Part shown: positions 33,705 to 42,191 of the stretch, piece by piece
Position numbering within the stretch: the stretch's first letter is position 1
Layout: every line of letters begins with the position of its first letter
From: Streptomyces sp. CA-210063
Lineage (GTDB): Bacteria; Actinomycetota; Actinomycetes; Streptomycetales; Streptomycetaceae
DNA length: 64,000 nucleotides
Assembly: GCF_024612015.1 (NCBI RefSeq)
Contig: NZ_CP102512.1
Coordinates: 7,564,001-7,628,000, forward strand
Reading direction: 5' to 3'
Made by a program: the position numbers and the translations under genes
Notes under the pieces: model-generated
Told to the model about the DNA's origin: nothing
What the model saw: only the letters and a program-made list of their open reading frames with translations
Database searches by the model: none

Positions 33705-34667
33705 TCAATTTTCGAGGAAGCTCGTGATGCCGTCCGAGATTCCCCGCGCCGCTTTCTGCCGCCACGCGCCGCTGGTGAGCAGCGCCGCGTCCTTGCTGTC
33801 GCGCATGTTGCCGCACTCGATGAACACCTTGGGGACGGTGGAGAGGTTGAGGCCGCCGAGGTCGGTGCGGGTGACGAGGCCGGTGCCGTCGCCGACGTAG
33901 TTGGAGGGGGCGCTGCCGGTGGCGCGGACGAAGTAGCCGGCGATGCGCTCGCCGAGGTCGCTGGAAGGGGCGACGATGGGCCGCGTATCGGCGTCGCCCT
34001 CGTTCACCGAACCCGGCAGGATCACATGGAAGCCGCGGTTGCCGGCGCCCGAGCCGTCCGCGTGGATCGACACCACCGCGTCCGCCTTCGCCTCATTGCC
34101 GATCCGCGCCCGCTCGTCGATGCACGGACCCCAGTTCCGGTCCCCGTCCTGCGTGAACTTCACCGTGGCGCCCTGCTGTTGGAGGAGCGTCCGCAGCCGC
34201 CGTGAGACGTCCAGCGTGAACTTGGCTTCCATGTAACCGTCGTTGGTGGTCGTCCCCGTCGTGTCGCACTCCTTCATCGCCGTCCCGATGTTCACCTTGC
34301 GGTTGATCTCGGTGGTGTGCTGGAAGTTGCCGGGGTTGTGCCCCGGGTCGATCACGACGACCTTGCCCTTGAGGGGGCCGGTGGCGGCGGGCGCGGAGGC
34401 GGAGCCGGACGGGCTCGCCGCCTTGTCGTCGCCGTCGCCGGAAGAGGACGGGTCGGAGGACGCCGGGGGAGTGGTCGCCGACCGCGTCTGCGGGACCGCC
34501 GCACCGTCCGACCCGTCGTCCCCGCCCCCGGAATCCCCGACGGCCTGCCAGACCCCCCACCCCGCCACCGCCCCCACCACGACCGCGGTCACCGCCACGG
34601 TCAGCGGACGGCGAAGGGCGGAACGGCGGGGCTGGGGCGGATCGAAGTCCGGGCCTACGTACGACAC
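33705..34667 (-). CDS. N-acetylmuramoyl-L-alanine amidase (Amidase_3)
   Basis: A 320-residue peptidoglycan amidase. It begins VSYVGPDFDPPQPRR, then has one membrane helix (LTVAVTAVVVGAVAGWGVW), a Ser/Gly/Asp-rich linker, and an Amidase_3 domain. Zinc ligands are expected from VVVIDPGHNPGN, a Glu in the following loop (EAKF) and SIHADGSG; the catalytic Glu is in VFIECGNM. It cleaves the amide between muramic acid and the stem peptide outside the membrane. The GTG at 34667 has AAGGTGG before it and gives the conserved N-terminus; the frame also permits 34676. A degenerate copy of its 3' end lies downstream. Confidence 0.88.
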   Translation of the reverse strand: MSYVGPDFDPPQPRRSALRRPLTVAVTAVVVGAVAGWGVWQAVGDSGGGDDGSDGAAVPQTRSATTPPASSDPSSSGDGDDKAASPSGSASAPAATGPLKGKVVVIDPGHNPGNFQHTTEINRKVNIGTAMKECDTTGTTTNDGYMEAKFTLDVSRRLRTLLQQQGATVKFTQDGDRNWGPCIDERARIGNEAKADAVVSIHADGSGAGNRGFHVILPGSVNEGDADTRPIVAPSSDLGERIAGYFVRATGSAPSNYVGDGTGLVTRTDLGGLNLSTVPKVFIECGNMRDSKDAALLTSGAWRQKAARGISDGITSFLEN

Positions 34668-34773
34668 GCCTGCCACCTTACGGGGCGGGCCCGACCGGGG
34701 CGGGCTGCCCCACCGCCGCCGCAGTCTCGTCCACGGCTGGACCTGTCGGTCACCGGCGGGTCAGAGTACGAGG

Positions 34774-35481
34774 ATGATCGAGGTCCTGATCGCCGTTCTC
34801 GGTGCCGTGGTGGGCGCGTCCGCGCTCGTCGTGAGCATCGCCGGGCACCGTCACACCATCCGCCAGGCCGAACGGCTGGCGGAGCGGGAACGCCGTATCG
34901 AGGCCCGGGAACGCGAGGCCGACCAGCGGGAGAGGCTGATCCAGTCGTCGATGCTGCACGTGGCGATGGTCAGCAGCCCTTCCGTGCTCGCGGACGGATA
35001 CGTGCAATGGCGCCTCGAAGCGGTCAACACCAGCAATCAGCCGCTCGTCCGGATCGCCGTCCACTACGACGGCGAACGCCTCGACGGCCGTGAGGTCCTG
35101 CCCGCCGGCGGCGTACTCACGGCCGACCTCCCGCTGACCTCAGCCACCGGCTCACCGCCCTCGCCCCTCCTCTGCTCCGTCGAGTTCACGGACACCTCGG
35201 GCAGCCGCTGGCGCCGACTGGCCACCGGGCAACTCCAGCCGCAGGCGGCCGACGGCGACGGCGAGGCGCACTGGCACGCGCCGGTGGCGCCGATCGTCGG
35301 CCCGCTACCGCCCCCACTGGTCCGCGAAATGCGACCGGGGGGCCCGCCCGCACAGGGCTCGGCGCCCCCCGTCGCCCGTCCGCCGCGACCGCTCTCCAAG
35401 CGGGCCTACCGCCCCGCCGTGGCAGCCGTGATCGTCGTCGTGGTGGCCGCCGTCTATTTGCTCGTCCGGTATGTGGGCTAG
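34774..35481 (+). CDS. Membrane protein of unknown function with two terminal helices
   Basis: A 235-residue protein. An N-terminal helix (VLIAVLGAVVGASALVVSIAG) leads into a charged coiled-coil (RQAERLAERERRIEAREREA), a beta-rich middle domain, a Pro-rich segment and a C-terminal membrane helix (AVAAVIVVVVAAVYLLV). It is typical of uncharacterised streptomycete proteins. It lies 190 bp upstream of the Mrr-TerD fusion in the same direction and may be expressed with it. The ATG start follows GAGTACGAGG closely. Confidence 0.6.
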   Translation: MIEVLIAVLGAVVGASALVVSIAGHRHTIRQAERLAERERRIEAREREADQRERLIQSSMLHVAMVSSPSVLADGYVQWRLEAVNTSNQPLVRIAVHYDGERLDGREVLPAGGVLTADLPLTSATGSPPSPLLCSVEFTDTSGSRWRRLATGQLQPQAADGDGEAHWHAPVAPIVGPLPPPLVREMRPGGPPAQGSAPPVARPPRPLSKRAYRPAVAAVIVVVVAAVYLLVRYVG

Positions 35482-35669
35482 GCCCTGTGCGGACGGCGCG
35501 GCCGGACCTGGAGAGGAACGACGGCGAAGAGCACGGCGAGGTCGGCGAGGCCGGCCGGCTCCGATGGGCGTACGTGCCGTCGCGGGGTAAAGTCGTGCGG
35601 TTACGTCGGGTTGTGGGGCAGGGCTTCGCCGTGCGGTGCGCGGAGTTCTGGTGGGAGGGCCTGTAGCGC

Positions 35670-37772
35670 ATGAGTCGTCGCTCCAACGGGTTGGCCGGGA
35701 TCTGGGCCGAGGCACAACGCCAGCAGCAGCGCCAGTCGGAGGCGCGGGCGCGGCAGCAGCGGGAGTACGAGCGACAACAGCGCGCGTACCAGCGGGAGTT
35801 GGCGCGCAGCCAGCGGGAGCAGCAGGTGGCGTACCGGCAGCAGCGCGAGGCGGAGGCGCGGCGGCGGACCGAGGAACTCGACGCGCGTGTCCAGGCCTTG
35901 GAGGGGCTGCTGGTCGCGGGGTGCCGGGCCCCGGCGTTCCGGGCGGCCTCCCTCACCCGTCCGGAGAGGCTGGAGCCGTTCTCGCCAGGGCCGCTCGCCC
36001 ATCCGGTGCCCATGCCGGACCCCAACCACTACCAGGTACAGGGCGGTTGGACCGCCCAGCGCCGGGCGCAGGCACAGGCCGAGGCGCGCGCCCGGTTCGA
36101 GCACGACTGGCACGCGGCGCAGGCCGCCGAGGCACAGCGGCAGCGGCAACTGGCCCAGTACCAGCGGCAGTACGAGCAGTGGGCCGAGGGACAGCGGGCG
36201 GAGATCCGGCGGCACAACGCCGGGCTCGCGGAGATGACGACGGCACTGCGGGGCGGCGACCCGGAAGCAGCGGTCGACTACTTCTCCGCCGCCCTCTACG
36301 CCTCCGCCGCGTGGCCCGACGGCTTCCCCCGGGGTGTCTCCGCGGCGTACGACTCGGCGGCACGGCAACTGGTCCTGGACTGGGAGCTGCCCAGGTACGA
36401 CGTCGTCCCCGAGGTGAAGACCGTCCACTACATGCCGAGCGTCGACCAGGACAAGGAGCGCCCGCGCCCGGTCACCCAGCGCCGGGCCCTGTACCGGGAC
36501 GTCCTCGCGCAGTGCGTGCTCCTGGTGCTGCACGACCTCTTCGCCGCCGACGAGTTCGACGCACTGGAGTCGGTGGTCCTCAACGGGTTCGTCGACGACC
36601 ACGATCCGGCGACCGGCCGCCGCGCCCAGATCTTCCTGGCGACCGTCATGGTGCCCCGCTCGGTGTTCTCCGGGCTGCACCTGGAGCAGGTGAGTGCCGT
36701 CGACTGCCTGACGGACGCGCTCAGGGGGCAACTGTCGGCCAGGCCGGACCAACGCACTCCCGTCCGCCCCGGCCGCAGGCCCGACGACGTGGGCAACGGC
36801 GTCGTCACCCATGGCGGCGACGAGGATCCCGACCTGCTGGAGATGGACCCCCTCGCCTTCGAGGCACTGGTCGCCGAACTGTTCCGGGCCATGGGCATGC
36901 AGGCCGTGACGACCCAGCGCTCAAACGACGGCGGGGTCGACGTCGACGCCCTGGACCCGGCCCCGATCCGGGGCGGCAAGATCGTCGTACAGGTCAAGCG
37001 CTACCGCAACACCGTCCCGCCGACCGCCGTACGCGACCTGTACGGCACGGTCCAGGACGCCGGCGCCAACAAGGGCGTCCTGGTCACGACGTCCAAGTTC
37101 GGCCCGGGCTCACACACCTTCGCCCACGGCAAACCGCTGGAACTCGTCTCGGGCCGCGAACTCGTCGACCTGCTGCACCGGCACGGGCTCCGGGGCCGCC
37201 TGGGGACGGGCGAGCGCCCCGCTGCCGCTCCTTCCGCCGTGCCCGCTCAGCGGACCTCGCCGGAGACCCCGGGTGGAGCGGCCCCGGATGACTACAGCGT
37301 GCTCGGCATGGACTGGACCGGCGGTGTCGCCCTGGACGTCTGCGCGCTCGTCTGCCACGGCAACCGGGTCCTCAGCGACGATCACTTCGTGTTCTACAAC
37401 AACCTCCGGACCCCCGACGGCACGGTCCGCGCGGTCCCCCCGACCGCACCCGACAAGGCCGCCATCCAGGTCTCCTTCGACGCACTGCCGGAGGGAGCCG
37501 ACCGTCTCGTCCTGGTCGCGGCGATCGACCCGGCCGTGAACCCCGACGCCGACCTCTCCGGCTTCACCGACGCCCGCATCCGCCTCCTGGACCCGGCGCG
37601 ATCCGAACAGGGCCGCCTGGAGGTCTCCGACGGCCGCACCGGCGAGACGGCCCTGGTCCTCGGCTCCTTCCGCCGCCGCGCCAACGGCGACTGGGACTTC
37701 GTCGTCGGCGGCAAGGGGTTCCGGGACGGCTTGGAGGAGCTGGTCCAGGACTACGGCATAGAGGTGGCGTAG
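35670..37772 (+). CDS. Coiled-coil / Mrr-type restriction nuclease / TerD fusion protein
   Basis: A 700-residue protein. Residues 1-190 are Gln/Arg/Ala-rich coiled-coil. Residues ~385-500 form an Mrr_cat endonuclease domain: DPLAFEALVAELFRAMG, then the PD-(D/E)xK core as NDGGVDVDAL and KIVVQVKRYRNTVP. After a Pro-rich linker, residues ~530-700 form a TerD domain (VLGMDWTGGVALDVCAL, DDHFVFYNN, LVLVAAIDP), the calcium-binding fold of tellurite and phage stress systems. Joining a DNA-cutting and a TerD domain suggests a stress-gated nuclease. Start ATG at 35670 after GGGAGG. The 3' end and stop codon are duplicated downstream. Confidence 0.82.
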   Translation: MSRRSNGLAGIWAEAQRQQQRQSEARARQQREYERQQRAYQRELARSQREQQVAYRQQREAEARRRTEELDARVQALEGLLVAGCRAPAFRAASLTRPERLEPFSPGPLAHPVPMPDPNHYQVQGGWTAQRRAQAQAEARARFEHDWHAAQAAEAQRQRQLAQYQRQYEQWAEGQRAEIRRHNAGLAEMTTALRGGDPEAAVDYFSAALYASAAWPDGFPRGVSAAYDSAARQLVLDWELPRYDVVPEVKTVHYMPSVDQDKERPRPVTQRRALYRDVLAQCVLLVLHDLFAADEFDALESVVLNGFVDDHDPATGRRAQIFLATVMVPRSVFSGLHLEQVSAVDCLTDALRGQLSARPDQRTPVRPGRRPDDVGNGVVTHGGDEDPDLLEMDPLAFEALVAELFRAMGMQAVTTQRSNDGGVDVDALDPAPIRGGKIVVQVKRYRNTVPPTAVRDLYGTVQDAGANKGVLVTTSKFGPGSHTFAHGKPLELVSGRELVDLLHRHGLRGRLGTGERPAAAPSAVPAQRTSPETPGGAAPDDYSVLGMDWTGGVALDVCALVCHGNRVLSDDHFVFYNNLRTPDGTVRAVPPTAPDKAAIQVSFDALPEGADRLVLVAAIDPAVNPDADLSGFTDARIRLLDPARSEQGRLEVSDGRTGETALVLGSFRRRANGDWDFVVGGKGFRDGLEELVQDYGIEVA

Positions 37773-37798
37773 GTGCTACGGCATAGAGGTGGCGTAGG
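37751..37798 (+). repeat. Direct duplication of the Mrr-TerD gene's 3' end
   Basis: A 23-bp sequence ending in the stop codon of the Mrr-TerD gene (37751-37773) is repeated exactly at 37776-37798, with 2 nt between the copies. The second copy again encodes YGIEVA and stop but lies after the real stop. Confidence 0.9.
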
Positions 37799-37823
37799 GC
37801 AGCAGACAGAGAGATGACGCAGG

Positions 37824-38498
37824 TCAGATCCCCGTCCCGGTCCGCCGCAGCACCCGCAGGGAATCCGTCGCCGAGACCTCCGTGAAGGCGCCGGAGGCGA
37901 GGGCGCGGAGGTAGACGCGGTACGGGGCCTGGCCGGTGAACTCGTCGGCGGGGTCGGGGAAGACGTCGTGGATGACGAGGAGACCATCGGGGGCGACGTG
38001 CGGGGCCCAGCCCTCGTAGTCGGCGGTGGCGTGCTCGTCGGTGTGACCGCCGTCGACGAAGACGAAGCCGAGGGGGGTGCCCCAGAAGGCGGCGACCTGC
38101 GGCGACCGGCCGACGACCGCGACGACGTGGTCCTCCAGGCCCGCCTTGTGAAGGGTGCGTCGGAACGTCGGGAGCGTGTCCATGCGGCCCACCTCGGGGT
38201 CGACCGTGGAGGCGTCGTGGTACTCCCAGCCCGGCTGCTGCTCCTCGCTGCCCCGGTGATGGTCGACCGTGATCGCCGTGACGCCCGCCTCGCGGGCCGC
38301 GTCGGCCAGCAGGATCGTGGAACGCCCGCAGTACGTCCCGACCTCCAGCAGCGGCAGCCCGAGCCGCCCCGCCTCCACCGCCGCCGCGTGAAGGGCCAGC
38401 CCCTCACCCACGGGCATGAACCCCTTGGCCGACTCGAAGGCGGCCAGGATCTCCGGCTTGGGGGCCGGGCTCGGGACCGGGGCGGGGGCCGCGGACAT
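37824..38498 (-). CDS. Class I SAM-dependent methyltransferase (Methyltransf_24-like)
   Basis: A 224-residue methyltransferase. Motif I is LLEVGTYCGRSTILLADAA, strand 2 ends AITVDHHRGSEEQQ, and VFVDGGHTDEHATADYEGW with LLVIHDVFPDPADEF are typical of the cephalosporin-hydroxylase/Methyltransf_24 group that methylates small molecules. GGAGGA lies 5 nt before the ATG at 38498. The substrate is unknown. An in-frame start at 38549 is possible but has no comparable ribosome site. Confidence 0.8.
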   Translation of the reverse strand: MSAAPAPVPSPAPKPEILAAFESAKGFMPVGEGLALHAAAVEAGRLGLPLLEVGTYCGRSTILLADAAREAGVTAITVDHHRGSEEQQPGWEYHDASTVDPEVGRMDTLPTFRRTLHKAGLEDHVVAVVGRSPQVAAFWGTPLGFVFVDGGHTDEHATADYEGWAPHVAPDGLLVIHDVFPDPADEFTGQAPYRVYLRALASGAFTEVSATDSLRVLRRTGTGI

Positions 38499-38602
38499 GG
38501 GGTCCTCCGTGATGTCGTACGCGCTGGTGGGTGCCGTACGAGACCTCACGCCCGTACGTCACTGGGGGCGCCCCATGCTGCCATGCGGGTGACCGGCGGC
38601 CG

Positions 38603-38651
38603 CAGGTGCAGGTGCAGGTGCTGGTGCAGGTGCTGGTGCTGGTGCCGGTGC
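38603..38651. repeat. Hexamer microsatellite (GGTGCA/GGTGCT)
   Basis: About eight GGTGCN-type hexamers run from 38603 to 38651 and end next to the MFS stop codon (38653). Confidence 0.8.
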
Positions 38652-38652
38652 T

Positions 38653-40269
38653 TCAGGACACCCGCTCGGCGGAGCGTGCGACGGCTGCCGTGATCTCCTT
38701 GCCGGTGACGCCGGTGACGCCGGTGACGCCGGTGACGCCGGTGACGTCGGTGGTGTCGATCTCGCTGGTCTCCGGGGTCTCGGTGGTCGCGCGGTGCGTC
38801 AGGCCGGGGGTGGGGCGGCGGCCCGGGAGGAAGAAGGCCAGGACGATACCGACGGCGACCGCGGCCGTGGCGATCAGGAAGGAGACGCGGAAGCCGTGCA
38901 TGGTGGGGATCGCGACGCCGCCGACGTGGTTCGCGGTGTTGGCCAGCACCATGCCGATGACGGCGCTCGACACGGACGTACCGATGGAGCGCATCAGGGT
39001 GTTGAGACCGTTCGCGGCGCCCGTCTCGGACGGGTCGACGGCGCCGACGATCAGCGCCGGGAGCGAGGAGTAGGCGAGGCCGATGCCCGTGCCCAGGACC
39101 ACCGAGACGATCACGGTCTGCCAGGCGGCGCTCATCAGACCGAGGCCGGCGCCGTAGCCGATCGCGATGATCAGCAGGCCGAGGATGAGGGTGGTCTTCG
39201 GGCCGTACTTGGCGGAGACCCGGGCGTAGACGGGCGCGGTGAACATCATCGTCAGGCCCAGCGGGGCCACGCACAGGCCCGCGACGACCATCGACTGGCC
39301 GAGGCCGTAGCCGGTGGAGGAGGGGAGCTGGAGGAGCTGCGGCAGGACGAGGGAGACGACGTAGAAGGAGACGCCGACCATGATCGAGGCGAGGTTGGTG
39401 AGGAGGACCTCGCGGCGGGCGGTGGTGCGCAGGTCCACCAGCGGGGCGGCGATGCGGAGTTCCAGGACGCCCCAGAGGAGCAGGACGACGGCCGACGCGG
39501 CGAACAGGCCGAGCGTGGCCGGGGAGGTCCAGCCCCAGTCGCTGCCCTTGGTGATCGGCAGGAGGAAGAGGACGAGCCCGAGGGAGAGGCCGACTGCGCC
39601 GAGGTGGTCGAACGTGCCCTTCGCGCGCGTCTTCGTCTCCGGTACGGCGACGAGGGTGAGCACGATCGCGAGGACGCCGAGGCCGGCGGCGCCGAAGAAG
39701 AGGGCGTGCCAGTCGGTGTTCTGGGCGACCACGGCGGCGAGCGGCAGCGCGAGTCCGCCGCCGACGCCTATGGACGAGCTCATCAGGGCCATGGCGGAGC
39801 CGAGGCGTTCGCGGGGCAGTTCGTCGCGCATCAGGCCGATGCCCAGCGGGATCACGCCCATGGAGAAGCCCTGAAGGGTACGGCCGACGATCATCGGGAC
39901 CAGCTCGCTGGTGAAACCGCTGATCAGCGCGCCGACCACCATCACGGCCAGGCTGGCGAGCAGCATGCGGCGCTTGCCGAAGAGGTCGCCCAGCCGGCCC
40001 ATGATCGGGGTGGCCACGGCGCCGGAGAGCAGGGTGGAGGTCAGGACCCAGGTGGCGTTGCTGGGGGAGGTGTCCAGCAGTTGCGGGAGGTCTTTGATCA
40101 CCGGGACCAGCAGGGTCTGCATCACCGCGACCACGATCCCCGCGAAGGCCAGCACCGGGACGATCGCACCGGTCGATCCGGCCGATCCGGTCGCTCCGGC
40201 CGATCCGGTCGCTCCGACGGCCATCGTGCTGGGCCGCTCGGTCGTCGGCGGGGTGTGCGGCTGCGTCAT
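38653..40269 (-). CDS. MFS transporter, DHA2 drug:H+ antiporter type
   Basis: A 538-residue, 14-helix major facilitator. The N-terminal half has LSGAVATPIMGRLGDLFGKR (motif A, GRLGDLFGKRR) and GLQ-type GRTLQGFSMGVIPLGIGLMRD. The second half has LVDLRTTARREVLLTNL between helices 8 and 9. It probably exports drugs or secondary metabolites. Its ends are built from short tandem repeats: an N-terminal ATGSAG stretch (~40164-40222) and a C-terminal VTG run from a 9-bp unit at 38701-38747. The upstream region to the sigma gene is 225 bp. ATG start at 40269. Confidence 0.88.
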   Translation of the reverse strand: MTQPHTPPTTERPSTMAVGATGSAGATGSAGSTGAIVPVLAFAGIVVAVMQTLLVPVIKDLPQLLDTSPSNATWVLTSTLLSGAVATPIMGRLGDLFGKRRMLLASLAVMVVGALISGFTSELVPMIVGRTLQGFSMGVIPLGIGLMRDELPRERLGSAMALMSSSIGVGGGLALPLAAVVAQNTDWHALFFGAAGLGVLAIVLTLVAVPETKTRAKGTFDHLGAVGLSLGLVLFLLPITKGSDWGWTSPATLGLFAASAVVLLLWGVLELRIAAPLVDLRTTARREVLLTNLASIMVGVSFYVVSLVLPQLLQLPSSTGYGLGQSMVVAGLCVAPLGLTMMFTAPVYARVSAKYGPKTTLILGLLIIAIGYGAGLGLMSAAWQTVIVSVVLGTGIGLAYSSLPALIVGAVDPSETGAANGLNTLMRSIGTSVSSAVIGMVLANTANHVGGVAIPTMHGFRVSFLIATAAVAVGIVLAFFLPGRRPTPGLTHRATTETPETSEIDTTDVTGVTGVTGVTGVTGKEITAAVARSAERVS

Positions 40270-40443
40270 TGAGCGGGGCCTCCTGGCCGGGGTGACGGGT
40301 GCGTGTCATCTGAACCTCGTGCGCCTGGGCAACTATTCCGTTGTTTTGAGTGACTAAGGAAAACTTGACTTGCTCATGGGGAAGTGACGCGCCGTCAGGG
40401 GTGGCGGCGGGTTGGAAGGCGGCGCAAGTTTTTCGCGGGGCGA

Positions 40444-40482
40444 GGCAACGGATTCGGGCCCTCATGGACTGTAAAAGGCATC
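40444..40482 (+). promoter_or_regulatory. Possible ECF-type promoter of the sigma gene
   Basis: GGCAAC at 40444-40449 resembles the -35 element used by SigE-type factors, and GGACTGT lies 26 bp further on. Autoregulation by the downstream sigma factor is plausible but unproven. Confidence 0.3.
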
Positions 40483-40494
40483 TAGGAGGTGCTC

Positions 40495-41034
40495 ATGGGG
40501 GATCGGAAGCAGGCTCGGGACGAGGAGTTCCAGAGCTTCCTCGTCGGCCGCTGGCCACGGCTGATGCGTACGGCGTTTCTCCTCACGGGGGAGCAGCACG
40601 CCGCGGAGGACCTGGTCCAGACAACGCTGGAGCAGGTCTATGTGGCCTGGCGCCGGGTCGGCTCGACGGACGATCCGGACACATATGTACGGCGCGTGAT
40701 GATCAACGCCCACGCGCGCAAGCACCGCAGACGCCTCAAGGAGTTCCTGGCGCCCCGGAGCGACTCGGACCTGGTGCCCGAGCTGCCCGACACCGGTGAC
40801 CGCATCGCCCAGGCCGACGACCGAGGCGCCTTGCTCAAGGCCCTGTCCCAACTGCCGCCGCGCCAGCGCGAGGCCGTGGTCCTGCGGTACTGGGAGGACC
40901 TGAGCGAGAGCCGGACGGCGGAGGCGATGGGCTGTTCCATCGGCGCGGTGAAGAGCAACGCGGCGAAGGGCATCGCGAAGCTTCGAGCCATACCGGGACT
41001 GGCGGAGATGGTGACGCAGGGAGGCCGGACGTGA
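40495..41034 (+). CDS. SigE-family RNA polymerase sigma factor (ECF)
   Basis: A 179-residue sigma-70 factor of the streptomycete SigE-like subgroup. Region 2 is FLVGRWPRLMRTAFLLTGEQ, HAAEDLVQTTLEQVYVAW and VRRVMINAHARKHRRR; region 4 is LPPRQREAVVLRYWEDLSES followed by EAMGCSIGAVKSNAAKGIAKL. AGGAGG lies 5 nt before the ATG at 40495, which decides this start over the GTG at 40489. The next gene overlaps it (GTGA) and encodes the likely membrane anti-sigma partner. Confidence 0.9.
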   Translation: MGDRKQARDEEFQSFLVGRWPRLMRTAFLLTGEQHAAEDLVQTTLEQVYVAWRRVGSTDDPDTYVRRVMINAHARKHRRRLKEFLAPRSDSDLVPELPDTGDRIAQADDRGALLKALSQLPPRQREAVVLRYWEDLSESRTAEAMGCSIGAVKSNAAKGIAKLRAIPGLAEMVTQGGRT

Positions 41035-42002
41035 GGGACGTGGATGGCGTGGATGGCGTGAACGGTACGGACGGCGCGAGCGGTGCGGACGGCGCCAGCG
41101 GTGCGGACGGTACGAGCGGTGCGGACGGTACGAGCGGTGCGGACGGGAAGGCGAAGCAGCACATGACACACGGCGACAGCGCACACGGCGACCTCACGCG
41201 CAGCACCGCGCTGGAGAGAGACGTCGCCTTCCTGCTGGCGGACGCGGCCGACGAGGTCGAGATCGGTATAGCCCCCTACCAGGCGGTGGTGCGGGGCGGT
41301 CGGCGCCGCATGGCCCGCCGCTGGGCGGTCGCCGCCGCTGCCGCCGTGGTGATCGCGGGTACCACGGGGACACTGGCGCTGGCCGGGGTGACGGACGGGG
41401 GCGGGGGGCGGGTGGTGCCGGCGGCGACGGCGCCTGAGACGCCCGAGCCCCGCCGTATGTACGAGCCGTGGCGGACCACCCTGGCGGAGGGCCGCGACCA
41501 GGGCACGGTCTGGCGGGTGACGATCGATGTCTGGGACGCGCCGAAGGACGAGGCGGAGGCCGCCGATCAGCTCGCCGCGATGGGCCTGTTCGGGGCCGAC
41601 CCGTCGGGCGTGGACAGCGCCGCCGAACTCGTGGGCAGGAGCTGGCACTTCGTGCACCTGACCGTGGGCGACGACCGGACGGACGCGATGATCGTCGGTG
41701 AGGATGACGCCATGTCGGGCAAGGACCTGGAGTCCTACGCGACGGTCCTCCGCGCCGGCGACCGGGACCAGGGCGACGCCCCCCAGCGCCTCGTCATCGG
41801 CCAGGTCGCCCCCACCGCCCAACAGGTACGCGTCACTTGGTCCGACGGCACGTCCGTCGACGTCAACCGCGATGGCGACCACGTCTGGTACGAGGACCTG
41901 CGCAACCCCCGCATCGTCGAGGCGAAGGGCGCCCGGGCCAGCTGGTTCGTGGCACTGGCGCCGCAGGGGGTGGAGTACGAGTCGGCGGAGGTGACGAAGT
42001 GA
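41031..42002 (+). CDS. Membrane partner (putative anti-sigma factor) of the SigE-type factor
   Basis: A 323-residue protein. The first ~40 residues are a collagen-like low-complexity run (GADGTSGADG) encoded by short tandem DNA repeats. A cytoplasmic segment (LERDVAFLLADAADEVEIGI) resembles the N-terminal part of membrane partners of SigE-group sigma factors. One membrane helix (WAVAAAAAVVIAGTTGTLALA) is followed by an extracellular domain. There is no zinc-binding HxxxCxxC motif. The 4-bp overlap with the sigma gene supports a paired function. The first ATG at 41163 would remove the repeat and gives an alternative start. Confidence 0.7.
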   Translation: MRDVDGVDGVNGTDGASGADGASGADGTSGADGTSGADGKAKQHMTHGDSAHGDLTRSTALERDVAFLLADAADEVEIGIAPYQAVVRGGRRRMARRWAVAAAAAVVIAGTTGTLALAGVTDGGGGRVVPAATAPETPEPRRMYEPWRTTLAEGRDQGTVWRVTIDVWDAPKDEAEAADQLAAMGLFGADPSGVDSAAELVGRSWHFVHLTVGDDRTDAMIVGEDDAMSGKDLESYATVLRAGDRDQGDAPQRLVIGQVAPTAQQVRVTWSDGTSVDVNRDGDHVWYEDLRNPRIVEAKGARASWFVALAPQGVEYESAEVTK

Positions 42003-42191
42003 GGGGGTGAGGGAGTGACGGCGAGGGGACGGCCGCTGGGTGTTCCACGGGGGTGGGTATCCGGAGGCGCTGGTCGGCCTGTGGTCCGCTTGGGCGCGGC
42101 GGGCTCGCGGTCCCCTCGGAGCCGGCCGCCGTAAGACGGGCACGGCGGGGCGCTGCCTGCGGTCGCCTGCGCTGCCAGGCGGTGCGCGCGG

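Noticed and set aside
3248..37772. One continuous defence island from the STAND, NACHT and Mrr-TerD genes
   Set aside because: The genes are separated by many core-type metabolic and cell-wall genes and lie in different orientations. Only the BREX genes at the right edge look like part of an island.
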